DNA of 14,610 bases from Myxococcales bacterium UBA5297 (GCA_002408385.1 DHSB01000012.1:378-14987); one strand, 5' to 3'; positions 1-6,944 are shown, counted from the stretch's first letter. Notes: generated by a model not told the origin, from the sequence alone. A program made the numbers and translations.

Positions 1-12
1 CCCGCGCTGGCG

Positions 13-60
13 ACTCCCAACTCCCAACTCACAACTCACAACTCACTACTCTCCCAACTC
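13..60. repeat. Heptanucleotide tandem repeat (microsatellite)
   Basis: Five consecutive 7-bp units can be read on the plus strand: ACTCCCA twice (13-26), ACTCACA twice (27-40) and ACTCACT (41-47). A 9-bp variant ACTCTCCCA (48-56) and a final ACTC follow. The array runs over the last codons and stop of the minus-strand sugar kinase gene. Because 7 is not a multiple of 3, loss or gain of a unit would change the C-terminal residues and the stop position. Heptamer arrays of this kind are known as STRR sequences in cyanobacteria; that is only an analogy. Confidence 0.85.
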
Positions 61-1037
61 CTCCTCGGCAGCCTCTCGAAGCGCGGCAGCCCGGCGACCG
101 CGCCGAGCCGGGTGACCACCGCGGCGCCGATCTCGCAGGCAAAGCCCATCGCCTCGACCACCTGCTCGTCCGAGAGCTCTTCGAGCCGCTTCCCCTCGCG
201 CAGCTCGCGCCCGAGCCAGCAGATGAGCCCGGCGTCGAAGCCGTCCCCGGCGCCCGTCTGATCGACCACCTCGGCCTTGGGCGCCGGCTGCTCGAACACC
301 TTGCCGCCGCGGGTCCAGACGACCCCGCGCGCTCCCCGAGTGACGATGCCGAGCCGGGCCCCGCGGTCGACGAGCGCCTGCGCGGCGCGCGCCGGGTCGC
401 GCTCACCGGTGCACAGCGACAGCTCGTCCTCGGCCAGCTTGATGACGTCGGCGAGCGGCAAGAGCAGCTCGAGCGCGCGCCGCAGCCCTTCGTCGTCGCC
501 CCAGAAGCTGGGGCGCATGTTCGGGTCGCACGTCACGAGGCAGCCCTGCTCGCGCGCCTGGCGCATCAGCGTCGCCGCCGCCTGCTGGGCCGCGGGTCTC
601 AAGAGCGAGCTGGTCGTCAGGTGCAGGATGCGCGTCTGCTCAAGGTCGGCGCCCGCCGCATCCTCGGGCCCGAGCAGCAGCTCGGCCGAAGGCTTGCGGT
701 AGTCGGTGAAGCTGCGCTCGCCGGCCTCGTCGAGTGAGACGAAGACGATGCCAGTGCGCGCCTCGGGGCTGTGGCGCAGCCCCCGCACCTCGACGCCCTC
801 GCCCGCGAGCGACTCGCGCAGGAAGTACCCGAGCTCGTCCTCGCCGACCACGCCGAGGAAGGCCGAGCGGCCCGACAGGCGCGAGACGCCGATCGCCACG
901 TTGGCCGGCGAGCCGCCCGGACAGCGGGTCCACAGCTCGACGTCGCGCAGGCGCCGGCCTTTGCGGTCCGGGAGGAAGTCGACGAGCGCCTCGCCGACGC
1001 ACAGCACGTCGAAAGCTCGTTGTTCAAGCGGCCTCAT
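36..1037 (-). CDS. PfkB-family carbohydrate kinase (fructokinase-like)
   Basis: 333 aa, a normal length for a ribokinase/PfkB-family sugar kinase that transfers phosphate from ATP to a sugar hydroxyl in the cytoplasm. The N-terminal strand has the family's VGEALVDFLP motif (14-23). The glycine-rich first signature GGSPANVAIGVSRLSG lies at 41-56, and the second signature DQTGAGDGFDAG at 259-270 contains the catalytic base Asp265. DPNMRPSFW (171-179) resembles fructokinases, so fructose is the best substrate guess, but specificity cannot be read from sequence. The start is the ATG that overlaps the recO stop by 4 bp (ATGA), implying translational coupling. The longer upstream reading frame is recO antiphase sequence and was not used. 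The last seven or so codons lie in a heptamer microsatellite, so the C-terminal tail (SWESSEL) is probably not conserved. Confidence 0.93.
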   Translation of the reverse strand: MRPLEQRAFDVLCVGEALVDFLPDRKGRRLRDVELWTRCPGGSPANVAIGVSRLSGRSAFLGVVGEDELGYFLRESLAGEGVEVRGLRHSPEARTGIVFVSLDEAGERSFTDYRKPSAELLLGPEDAAGADLEQTRILHLTTSSLLRPAAQQAAATLMRQAREQGCLVTCDPNMRPSFWGDDEGLRRALELLLPLADVIKLAEDELSLCTGERDPARAAQALVDRGARLGIVTRGARGVVWTRGGKVFEQPAPKAEVVDQTGAGDGFDAGLICWLGRELREGKRLEELSDEQVVEAMGFACEIGAAVVTRLGAVAGLPRFERLPRRSWESSEL

Positions 1038-1774
1038 GTCTCGATTCCCATCTCTCTCATGAACTCGTAGCTCTTGAGCCTGCGGCCAAGATGGTGGGCG
1101 ACGAAACCTGAGAGCACCGCCCTCGCCTCGGCCCGCACCTGCGCGGGCAGCTCGAGCGAGGTGCCGGTCTGCGCGCGCTGCAGCGTCGCCAGCGCGCGAG
1201 CGGCCTCGGCCGAGATTCGCGCGCCGAGCCTGGGCGCACAGGCCGCGCACAGCACGCCCCCGTGCTCGGGATCGAAGAGCGCATCCTCGGGCACCCGGCC
1301 CCCGCAGCGCGCGCAGCGGTCGAGCTGCGGCATCAGGCCCGCGTGCGCGAGCGCGGCGAGCTCGAAGCGCATCAGCGCCAGGGGCCCCGCCCCGCCGCGG
1401 GCGAGCGCCTGCAGGTAGCGGCACAACAGCGCGAAGAGCGCCGGTTGAGGCTCACGCTCGCGGCACAGCTCGCGCACCAGCTCGGCGGCGCAGGCGGCGC
1501 GGGCGATGCGCGCCAGCTCCACGCGCAGCTCGCCGAAGCCGTCGAGCAGCTCGACCGCGTCGAGCCGAAAGGTCTCCCCGCGGGTCTCGCAGAGCTGGAC
1601 CTCGAGCAGGCTGAACGGCTCGAGTGCGCCGGCGAAGCGGCGCCGGCTCTTGCGCGCCCCGTGCGCGAAGACCGCCAGCTTTCCCCGCTCGTCGGTCAGC
1701 AGGGTGACCACCTTGTCGGAGTCGGCGTAGTCGACCGCCGAGAGGACGACCGCGCGGCAGCGAAAGCGCTCCAT
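1034..1774 (-). CDS. recO: DNA repair protein RecO
   Basis: 246 aa, the usual RecO length. RecO works with RecR and RecF to load RecA onto SSB-coated gaps in recombinational repair. The N-terminal OB-fold region has the typical pattern of RAVVLSAVDYADSDKVVTLLT (7-27), followed by GKLAVFAHGARKSRRRFAGALEP, with the basic patch used for DNA binding. A helical middle follows, and then a four-cysteine zinc-binding motif (C154, C157, C176, C179), as in many bacterial RecO proteins. It starts 12 bp after the stop of the rodZ-like gene and overlaps the sugar kinase by 4 bp, so it is an internal gene of the minus-strand operon. Nothing looks broken. Confidence 0.95.
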   Translation of the reverse strand: MERFRCRAVVLSAVDYADSDKVVTLLTDERGKLAVFAHGARKSRRRFAGALEPFSLLEVQLCETRGETFRLDAVELLDGFGELRVELARIARAACAAELVRELCREREPQPALFALLCRYLQALARGGAGPLALMRFELAALAHAGLMPQLDRCARCGGRVPEDALFDPEHGGVLCAACAPRLGARISAEAARALATLQRAQTGTSLELPAQVRAEARAVLSGFVAHHLGRRLKSYEFMREMGIET

Positions 1775-1786
1775 CAGGCTCGCCGC

Positions 1787-2218
1787 CTACTGCCGGGTCA
1801 GCAGCCACGCCCCCGCGACCGCGGCCAGCAGCACCGCGGCGACCAGGAGCGCGGCGATGCGCCGTCGGCGCGGCCGGCGCGCCTCGGCCTCGCTGACCGC
1901 GGGCTGGCTCTTCTGCAGCAGCTCTTCGTACCGCAGCACCGCCTCGTCCGCGTTGAGGCCGATGGCCTGCGCGTAGGCGCGGATGTACCCGAGGACGAAG
2001 ACCCGCGCGGGCAGGCGCGAGGCGTCGTCCTGCTCGAGCGCGCGCAGGTTGCTGGTGCCGATGCGCGTCTGGTCGGCGATCTGCTCGAGGCTCACGCCTC
2101 GCAGCTCGCGCTCGCGGGCCAGATAGCGGCCGAAGGACTCAGCGGCCCCCGAGTCGGCCCCGTCTGCGGGGGCCGGGTCGCGGCCGTCGGTGTTGGGGTT
2201 GGAGGGGTGGGCAGTCAT
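1787..2218 (-). CDS. rodZ: RodZ-like HTH membrane protein without periplasmic domain
   Basis: 143 aa. Residues 29-100 form a RodZ/HTH_25-type helix-turn-helix (FGRYLARERELRGVSLEQIADQTRIG onward, then GYIRAYAQAIGLNADE). A basic stretch RRPRRRR (114-120) and one membrane segment (121-140) follow, and the protein ends three residues later. RodZ normally links MreB to the cell wall machinery: a cytoplasmic HTH, one membrane pass and a periplasmic DUF4115-type domain. The last part is absent here. The reading frame ends in a clean TAG with no homologous-looking continuation downstream, so this looks like a natural short form rather than a frameshift. The start overlaps the upstream TPR gene by 4 bp (ATGA). 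The order pilF/pilW then rodZ is common in Proteobacteria and supports the name. A generic Xre-type membrane regulator is the alternative. Confidence 0.8.
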   Translation of the reverse strand: MTAHPSNPNTDGRDPAPADGADSGAAESFGRYLARERELRGVSLEQIADQTRIGTSNLRALEQDDASRLPARVFVLGYIRAYAQAIGLNADEAVLRYEELLQKSQPAVSEAEARRPRRRRIAALLVAAVLLAAVAGAWLLTRQ

Positions 2219-3054
2219 TGCTGTTCGAGCAGCCGGAGGTAGCGCTGGCAGTCCTCGACGATGTTGAGCTCCTGCGCCTTGCGGCATCCGCGCTCCTCGC
2301 CTTCCTTGGGCGCGGCCTCGAACCCGCCGCTGCGCTCGATGCAGGCCTGAAGCTCCCGGCGCGCGCCCTCGGTGTCCTGAAGCTTCAGGAGCGCGGCGCC
2401 GTACCGGAAGTGGGCGTCGGCCGCTTCGGGGCAGTGCTTGGCGTACAGCGCGAAACCGTCGGCCGACTTCTGGGGCTCGCCCAGCTCGCCGTAGATGATG
2501 CCGAGGTTGCGGTGGCCGAGGCAGAACTGGGGATTGGCGATGATCGCGCTGCGGATGTGGTCGACGCCGCGCTGGGCGTCGCCCTTCTTGTAGTAGCACC
2601 AACCGAGGTTGTTCTCGGCGATGAAGGGCGTCTTGTAGAGCATGTCCGAGAGCGCCCTCTCATAGAACGGGATGGCCTCGTCGTAGCGTCCCTGGGCGAG
2701 GTAGGCGTTGGCGAGGTTGGTACAGGCCTCGGAGAACTTGGGGTTGATCTCCAGGGCCTTCTGATAGTGGCGAACCGCCGAGTCGGTGTCGCCGAAGGAC
2801 AGATGGTAGGTGAGCGCGAGCGCGTTGTGCGCCAGGTCGAGCTGCGGGTCGAGCTCGACGGCCCTCTGGTACTCGTTGAGCGCGGCGCGCGCGTCGCAGC
2901 CGCGCATCGCCTGAACGCCGAGGTCGTAGTGGATGGCCGCCTGCTCGCGGGCCCGCGGGTCGGGGCGGCTCGAGCAGGTGGCGCCGGCGAGCAGCGGCGC
3001 GGCCAGCAGGAGCGCGGCCAGGGACGAGCGAAGCGAACGGTGGGTCTGGGGCAT
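2215..3054 (-). CDS. pilW: TPR protein of the PilW/PilF/Tgl family (pilotin-like, probable lipoprotein)
   Basis: 279 aa. A signal sequence (residues 1-26, basic then hydrophobic) ends in LLAGATC, with Cys27 as likely lipidation site; Thr just before Cys is atypical for a lipobox. Residues about 38-235 are tandem TPR units, clearest at 38-71, 72-105, 106-139 and 143-176 (for example HNALALTY, TNLANAYLAQGRYDEAIPFYERAL, ENNLGWCYYKKGD). Proteins of this layout (PilF in Pseudomonas, Tgl in Myxococcus) sit in the outer membrane and help assemble the type IV pilus secretin PilQ. The rodZ-like gene follows with a 4-bp overlap, as in the proteobacterial pilF-rodZ pair. No other pilus gene is in the window, so a general envelope TPR lipoprotein remains possible. 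Confidence 0.8.
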   Translation of the reverse strand: MPQTHRSLRSSLAALLLAAPLLAGATCSSRPDPRAREQAAIHYDLGVQAMRGCDARAALNEYQRAVELDPQLDLAHNALALTYHLSFGDTDSAVRHYQKALEINPKFSEACTNLANAYLAQGRYDEAIPFYERALSDMLYKTPFIAENNLGWCYYKKGDAQRGVDHIRSAIIANPQFCLGHRNLGIIYGELGEPQKSADGFALYAKHCPEAADAHFRYGAALLKLQDTEGARRELQACIERSGGFEAAPKEGEERGCRKAQELNIVEDCQRYLRLLEQQ

Positions 3055-3063
3055 CGAGGGCTT

Positions 3064-3540
3064 TCAGAACGCGGCGAGCAGCCGGGCGAGCCGGAGCTGG
3101 GGCGGGTCGACCTGCTCGGCGCCCTCCCGAGGAGCGGCCGCGGCGGCCAAGGCCTTCAGGTCCTTGGTGAAACATGGAACGTTCTTCATCACCTCGTCCT
3201 GCTGCTCGGGCGAGAGGCGCCGGAAGTTGAGCGGCTCCATCATGAAGCCCATGCTCTCGAGGAACGCCATCGCCTCGGTCTCGACGTCCTTGTAGCCCTG
3301 GGCGTCGACGCGCAGGCGGTCGTGATCGACATAGACGACCGCCTCGAAGGTCGAGGTGAGGAAGAGGTAGACGAACAGCGAGAAGCCGCCGCCGGCGACG
3401 ATCCCGACGACGTAGGCCTGCACCTCCTGCGCGGCGCGGCCGGGCACCGCGATGTGCGGCTTGTTGAGCGATGCGGACAGCGAGACGACCTGCTCGCGCA
3501 GCGCGGGGATGTGAGTGATGCGCGGGTCGGCGGCGAACAT
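3064..3540 (-). CDS. Unknown protein with one hydrophobic segment
   Basis: 158 aa, family not recognised. Residues about 42-63 are a glycine-rich hydrophobic segment (YVVGIVAGGGFSLFVYLFLTST) that could cross the membrane. The rest looks soluble: VVYVDHDRLRVDAQGYKDVETEAMAFLESMGF and then a charged stretch with RRLSPEQQDEVMKNVPCF. The region after the hydrophobic segment is rich in conserved-looking aromatic and acidic residues. The gene starts 8 bp after the stop of the secreted unknown gene and ends 9 bp before the TPR gene, so it is co-transcribed with envelope genes. No strong ribosome binding site precedes the ATG, which fits translation by coupling. Function unknown; a role linked to the PilW-like protein is only inferred from position. 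Confidence 0.8.
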   Translation of the reverse strand: MFAADPRITHIPALREQVVSLSASLNKPHIAVPGRAAQEVQAYVVGIVAGGGFSLFVYLFLTSTFEAVVYVDHDRLRVDAQGYKDVETEAMAFLESMGFMMEPLNFRRLSPEQQDEVMKNVPCFTKDLKALAAAAAPREGAEQVDPPQLRLARLLAAF

Positions 3541-3548
3541 GGAGGCTC

Positions 3549-4151
3549 TCAGCGGGTGACCAGGCTGAGCTCCTTGCTGGAGTCAGCGGCCTCGGCGGCG
3601 GTCTTCTCGAAGGTGATGACCGCATCGTCGATCATCACCCGATCGCCGCTGGCGTTGCCCTCGCCGATGATCACGCGGAAGAAGTGCTCGGGTGAGAAGC
3701 TGCGACGGGTCGCGCCCGCCTTCTTGCGGGCGACGAACATGACCTTGTTCTTCCCGGGGACGAGGTGCTCGGTGATCTCGCCGACGTACTGCTCGTCTTC
3801 GCTCTTGCACCTGCGGACGAACTTGCTGTTGACGTAGACCTCGATGTCGAACTCGGTCGCGCCCCGGACCGCCTGCTCGGTGACCAGGAAGTACTTCTTC
3901 GTGAGCTGCGCGGCGGCCGCTTCCTCGGCTGCCGGCGCGGACGCCTGCGCGCCCTCGACCTTGATGGCGATGCCAGGGCAGTCGAGCCGCACGTCGCCCT
4001 TCGCGTCGAACTCGACGTTGCACTTCTCCATCTTCTGGCCGACGAGGATGCCGTCGACCTTGGTGCCGTTGAGGTAGACGCTTGCGGCCAGCACCTGCGA
4101 GGGGAGCAGCGCGATGGCGAGGGCGAGGGCCAGTCGTGGCACGGAAACCAT
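3549..4151 (-). CDS. Secreted protein of unknown function
   Basis: 200 aa. A clear Sec signal peptide (residues 1-22, likely cut after VLA) predicts export to the periplasm or surface. The mature protein begins ASVYLNGTKVDGILVGQKMEKC and contains beta-rich stretches (VRLDCPGIAIKVEG, then YFLVTEQAVRGATEFDIEVYVNSKF, then HFFRVIIGEG), with a short Ala/Glu linker near residues 71-82. It may be a two-part beta-sandwich protein, but I do not recognise the family. It is the first gene of the minus-strand operon: GGAGG lies 6 bp before the ATG and a sigma70-type promoter lies about 50-75 bp upstream. Confidence 0.85.
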   Translation of the reverse strand: MVSVPRLALALAIALLPSQVLAASVYLNGTKVDGILVGQKMEKCNVEFDAKGDVRLDCPGIAIKVEGAQASAPAAEEAAAAQLTKKYFLVTEQAVRGATEFDIEVYVNSKFVRRCKSEDEQYVGEITEHLVPGKNKVMFVARKKAGATRRSFSPEHFFRVIIGEGNASGDRVMIDDAVITFEKTAAEAADSSKELSLVTR

Positions 4152-4157
4152 GAATTA

Positions 4158-4162
4158 CCTCC
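4158..4162 (-). promoter_or_regulatory. Strong ribosome binding site of the operon's first gene
   Basis: On the minus strand the sequence reads GGAGG followed by six bases and the ATG at 4151. It fixes the start of the secreted unknown protein. Confidence 0.7.
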
Positions 4163-4199
4163 GTGGCTTAGTTGGGCTGCGCCTCGGGTCAGGGGTCTT

Positions 4200-4227
4200 G
4201 GTATACCCCGGGGAAGCGCCAAGTCAA
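4200..4227 (-). promoter_or_regulatory. Sigma70-type promoter of the six-gene operon
   Basis: Read on the minus strand, TTGACT (4222-4227) and TATACC (4200-4205) are separated by 16 bp. These match the -35 and -10 consensus at 5 of 6 and 4 of 6 positions, which stands out in such GC-rich DNA. The leader to the first ATG would be roughly 40 nt. This is the only convincing promoter upstream of the 36-4151 genes. Confidence 0.65.
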
Positions 4228-4329
4228 GCGGACACGGCCTGTTGAACGGCACACGCCCCAACGCTATTCAGGCAGGCGTAACGGGTACTTGGACGATAGG
4301 CGACCGGGCGGGCACGGACGCGCGGCGGC

Positions 4330-4962
4330 TCAGACGCCCGTCACGTCCGACCCCCAGATGTACTTGTGAAGCTGCAACCCGACGCGGGCCTCGAGACCCA
4401 CCTCGAGCAGCCAGCGGACGAGCTCTCGCGACTCGACCGCCCCAAAAGCCGGCGAGAAGACTATCGGCAGCCTGCCCTCCAACTCGAAGCGGCGCACCAC
4501 CTCGACCGCCCAGCCAAAATCCGCCTCGGAGGTGACGACCACCTTCAGCTCGTCCTCGGGCCTGACCGAGCGCAGGTTGACGAAGGAGTGGTCCTCGGCG
4601 CCAGAGCCTGGGGTCTTGAGGTCGAAGATGCGGTGGACTCCGGGGGGAATCGCGGCGGCGTCGAGCTGTCCGTGCGTCTCGACCGAGACCTCCCACCCGG
4701 CCGCGAGCAAGTCGCTACAGAGCGCGGGCAGCTCCTTTTGAAGCAGCGGCTCGCCGCCGGTCAGGGTAACGAAGCGAGACTTGAACCTGCCCAGCGTCGC
4801 GAGTATCTGGGCCCGCTCCATCCTCGTGCCGCCTTGGAAGGCATAGGAGGTGTCGCAGTAGCGGCAGCGCAGGTTGCAGCCGGCAAAGCGCACGAAGACG
4901 CACGGCCGGCCGGCATGGGTGGTCTCGCCCTGGATGCTTTCGAAGATCTCGATGACGTGCAT
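4330..4962 (-). CDS. queE: 7-carboxy-7-deazaguanine synthase (radical SAM)
   Basis: 210 aa, normal for QueE. The enzyme rearranges 6-carboxytetrahydropterin to 7-carboxy-7-deazaguanine, a step toward queuosine in tRNA or other deazaguanines. It opens with the family's FESIQGE (7-13) and has the radical SAM iron-sulfur motif CNLRCRYC (C29, C33, C36) and the SAM-binding GGEP (69-72). A DLKTPGSG-type substrate region and the C-terminal LQLHKYIWG are typical of QueE. The other deazaguanine genes (queC, queD, queF) are not in the window. It lies 42 bp after the transglycosylase stop and is probably the last gene of that transcript. Confidence 0.95.
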   Translation of the reverse strand: MHVIEIFESIQGETTHAGRPCVFVRFAGCNLRCRYCDTSYAFQGGTRMERAQILATLGRFKSRFVTLTGGEPLLQKELPALCSDLLAAGWEVSVETHGQLDAAAIPPGVHRIFDLKTPGSGAEDHSFVNLRSVRPEDELKVVVTSEADFGWAVEVVRRFELEGRLPIVFSPAFGAVESRELVRWLLEVGLEARVGLQLHKYIWGSDVTGV

Positions 4963-5004
4963 GGCAGACGGGCGCCAACAGCCCGCGGTCGAGGGCGATT
5001 TCCG

Positions 5005-5724
5005 TCAGGGGGTCGCCCTCTCGTCGCGAGCGAACCCCGGTATCGGGTCGGCCTGGGCCAGAGCGCTCTCCTGCGCGAGGCGCACGGCGTTGCGGAAGCG
5101 CGCGTGGTTGCGCCGGACAGCGCGCGGATAGTTGCGGAAGCGCTCGATGTCGCCCATCGCGAGCGACTGGCGCAGCCTCTCGGGCCCGGCGTTGTAGGCC
5201 ATCAGGGCGAGGTCCAGGTTGCGGAAACGCTTGTGCAGGCGGGCGAGGTAGCGGATGCCGAGCCGCACCTGAAGCGCGGGGTCGCGATAGATCTCCTCGG
5301 TCGTCAGCCGCAGGCCCTCGAGCTCAGCGAGGTAGCCGGCGGTGACCGGCCGAAGCTGCATCAGGCCACGCGCGCCGGCCCAGGAGACCGCGACGCCGTC
5401 AAACTCCGACTCGACCTCGATGAGCCCGAGGACGAGCAACGGATCGAGCCGGGCGGCCTGCGACTCCTCGACGATCGCCGTCGCGACCCGCCGGCGCAGC
5501 GCCAGCCCAAGCTCGGGCGCCCGTTCGGCGAGGATCCGATCGATCCGCACGACCTCGGACGGCAAGGGAGCGCGCTCCGCCCGGGCCCCCGCAACCGGCT
5601 CGGCCTCGTAGACCGGCAAGGCATAACCGCCCGCCCCGGCGAGCAGCAGCACGAGCGGCATCAGCGCGCCGCCCTGGGCACCAAAGCGAAAGACGGCATG
5701 CGAGAGCCTCGCGAAGCTGGTCAT
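5005..5724 (-). CDS. Lytic murein transglycosylase, Slt-type domain
   Basis: 239 aa. A hydrophobic N-terminal segment (about 19-36) should export or anchor it. The catalytic domain spans about 77-200: the glutamate in IEVESEF (Glu105 followed by Ser106), then GARGLMQLRP (117-126) and LMAYNAGPERL (174-184). These are the three hallmark motifs of family 1 lytic transglycosylases (Slt/MltC-like), which cleave the glycan strands of peptidoglycan and leave 1,6-anhydromuramic acid. The start codon overlaps the stop of the phasin-like gene in an ATGA, so the two are translationally coupled. Its role in cell wall turnover is inferred from the family. Confidence 0.92.
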   Translation of the reverse strand: MTSFARLSHAVFRFGAQGGALMPLVLLLAGAGGYALPVYEAEPVAGARAERAPLPSEVVRIDRILAERAPELGLALRRRVATAIVEESQAARLDPLLVLGLIEVESEFDGVAVSWAGARGLMQLRPVTAGYLAELEGLRLTTEEIYRDPALQVRLGIRYLARLHKRFRNLDLALMAYNAGPERLRQSLAMGDIERFRNYPRAVRRNHARFRNAVRLAQESALAQADPIPGFARDERATP

Positions 5725-6077
5725 TCGCCCCCCCGGGGACGGAGCGCCGAGATGCGCTCCTCGATTCGGTCGAGACGGGCGCCCAGCCCCTCGAGCTCCT
5801 CGCGCCGGGGCACCTTCAGGCGGCTCATCGCCCGCCGAATGCCCTCCTCGATCGACCGCTCGTACTCACGCCGCTGAGAGTCGAGCCGTTCAACGAGCTC
5901 CTTTGCCAGTCGCCGCGCCTCCTCCTCGCCCCACCCGGCGAGCTCGGCGGCCTTCTGCAAAACCCGGCTCGACTCCTCTTCGGCCGCACCCGCCTTCACG
6001 AGCGCCAGCGACCACACCTCGCGCAGAAACTCGCTGGTGCGCTCTCTCGTCGTAGATGGAGGCTTGTCCTGTTCCAT
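5721..6077 (-). CDS. Phasin-family (PHA granule-associated-like) protein
   Basis: 118 aa from the ATG at 6077; the frame is open for 22 further codons to 6143, but that extension (Arg, Cys and aromatic-rich) looks non-coding. The protein is almost all alpha-helix: an N-terminal region with FLREVWSLALVKAGAAEEESSRVLQ, a central charged coiled coil, and the C-terminal VPRREELEGLGARLDRIEERISAL, which resembles the heptad tail of PhaI/PhaF-type phasins. Phasins coat polyhydroxyalkanoate granules, but many bacteria without PHA carry such proteins. No PHA synthase gene is nearby. It overlaps the transglycosylase gene by 4 bp. Confidence 0.75.
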   Translation of the reverse strand: MEQDKPPSTTRERTSEFLREVWSLALVKAGAAEEESSRVLQKAAELAGWGEEEARRLAKELVERLDSQRREYERSIEEGIRRAMSRLKVPRREELEGLGARLDRIEERISALRPRGGE

Positions 6078-6270
6078 GTCGCTTCTGCTCCCACACCGGC
6101 CGAAAGGTGCGACACGGTAGCCGAACGGGCGCCGAGATGCCATCCCCCCCAGGGAACAACCGACCTTGCCTCAACGAAGACGGCAGGTTAGCGCCAGTGC
6201 GAGCGCACGAGCGCAGGGTCGCCAACCGGAAACCGGGGGGGGATCGCGCAAGGTCGGCCCGTCGAAGCGC

Positions 6271-6708
6271 TCAACCCGCCTTCGGCCTGCCACCCCCGCG
6301 CTTTGCTGGCGCGCCCTTGGCCGCCGGGGGCCGGGCCGCTGGCCCCTTGGCCGCCGCGAGTCGGTCCAGCTTGCGCGAGAGCTTCGCGAGCTCCTTGGTC
6401 AGCCCGTCGACCTGCTCGCGGCTCGCGACCCCGGCGAGGGCGATCATCCGCAGGCGCACCTCCTCGATGCGCCGGGTCATGTCGTCGCCGACATCGCGGG
6501 CCCTGCCCGAGAGCCCCTTCACGTCGAGCAGCTCCGGCGCGCTCACCTTGGCGAGCAGCCCGGCGACCTCCTTGCGCGTCGCGCGCCCCTTCTCCATCAG
6601 CTCGGCGAAGACCCGCTGCGCCTCGTCCTCGAAGCTCGCCAGTCGCACCTGCGCCTGCTCGAGACTCGCCTTGAGCGTCTCCATCGCTTTCTTGTCGCTT
6701 GCCGCCAC
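6271..6708 (-). CDS. Phasin-like coiled-coil protein with Lys/Ala/Pro tail
   Basis: 145 aa from a GTG start at 6708. That start is chosen because GGGAGG lies 5 bp before it; the first ATG (6684) has no such site, and the longer frame to 6786 runs into a basic non-coding-like stretch. Helical region 1 (about 8-60, LKASLEQAQVRLASFEDEAQ) and the heptad segment SREQVDGLTKELAKLSRKLDRL (about 95-118) are phasin-like. The tail (about 119-145) is a low-complexity run of Ala, Pro, Lys, Gly and Arg, with PAAKG-type motifs like the histone-H1-like tail of PhaF, which binds DNA. Granule or nucleoid association is inferred from this resemblance. Divergent from the ECF sigma operon. Confidence 0.78.
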   Translation of the reverse strand: MAASDKKAMETLKASLEQAQVRLASFEDEAQRVFAELMEKGRATRKEVAGLLAKVSAPELLDVKGLSGRARDVGDDMTRRIEEVRLRMIALAGVASREQVDGLTKELAKLSRKLDRLAAAKGPAARPPAAKGAPAKRGGGRPKAG

Positions 6709-6713
6709 TTGCG

Positions 6714-6719
6714 CCTCCC
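6714..6719 (-). promoter_or_regulatory. Ribosome binding site supporting the GTG start
   Basis: GGGAGG on the minus strand, five bases before GTG at 6708. It decides the start of the Lys/Ala/Pro-tailed phasin-like protein. Confidence 0.7.
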
Positions 6720-6892
6720 GGGCGGATTTCCGCGGTTGGTTGCCTCTCCCCCGACTGGGAATCCGAGGGCCCGCTCGATAACGCAACGCGCCAGGGGTGT
6801 CAACATCGCCAAGGAGATCAAGCGGTTGGACCGGAGCATCGAGTTCTGCCGAGAGCCGCCGGGCGCGCCCCGCGGAGGGCCCGAGGCCCCCA

Positions 6893-6917
6893 CCGCCGAG
6901 CTCGAATCCCTCGGCGG
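6893..6917. promoter_or_regulatory. Perfect 8-bp inverted repeat between divergent genes
   Basis: CCGCCGAG (6893-6900) and CTCGGCGG (6910-6917) are exact inverse complements around a 9-nt spacer. With no T-run after it, a terminator is unlikely; an operator or an RNA hairpin is more probable. In GC-rich DNA a chance occurrence is not excluded. Confidence 0.45.
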
Positions 6918-6944
6918 CCGAAAAGGCAAGGAGCGTGGGCCCGC

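Noticed and set aside
1038..1424. Longer N-terminus of the sugar kinase
   Set aside because: That part is recO sequence in another frame; the ATG at 1037 gives the normal start and a 4-bp overlap.
4163..4329. tRNA or riboswitch before the minus-strand operon or after queE
   Set aside because: No cloverleaf, anticodon arm or known aptamer pattern found; only the promoter at 4200-4227 is supported.
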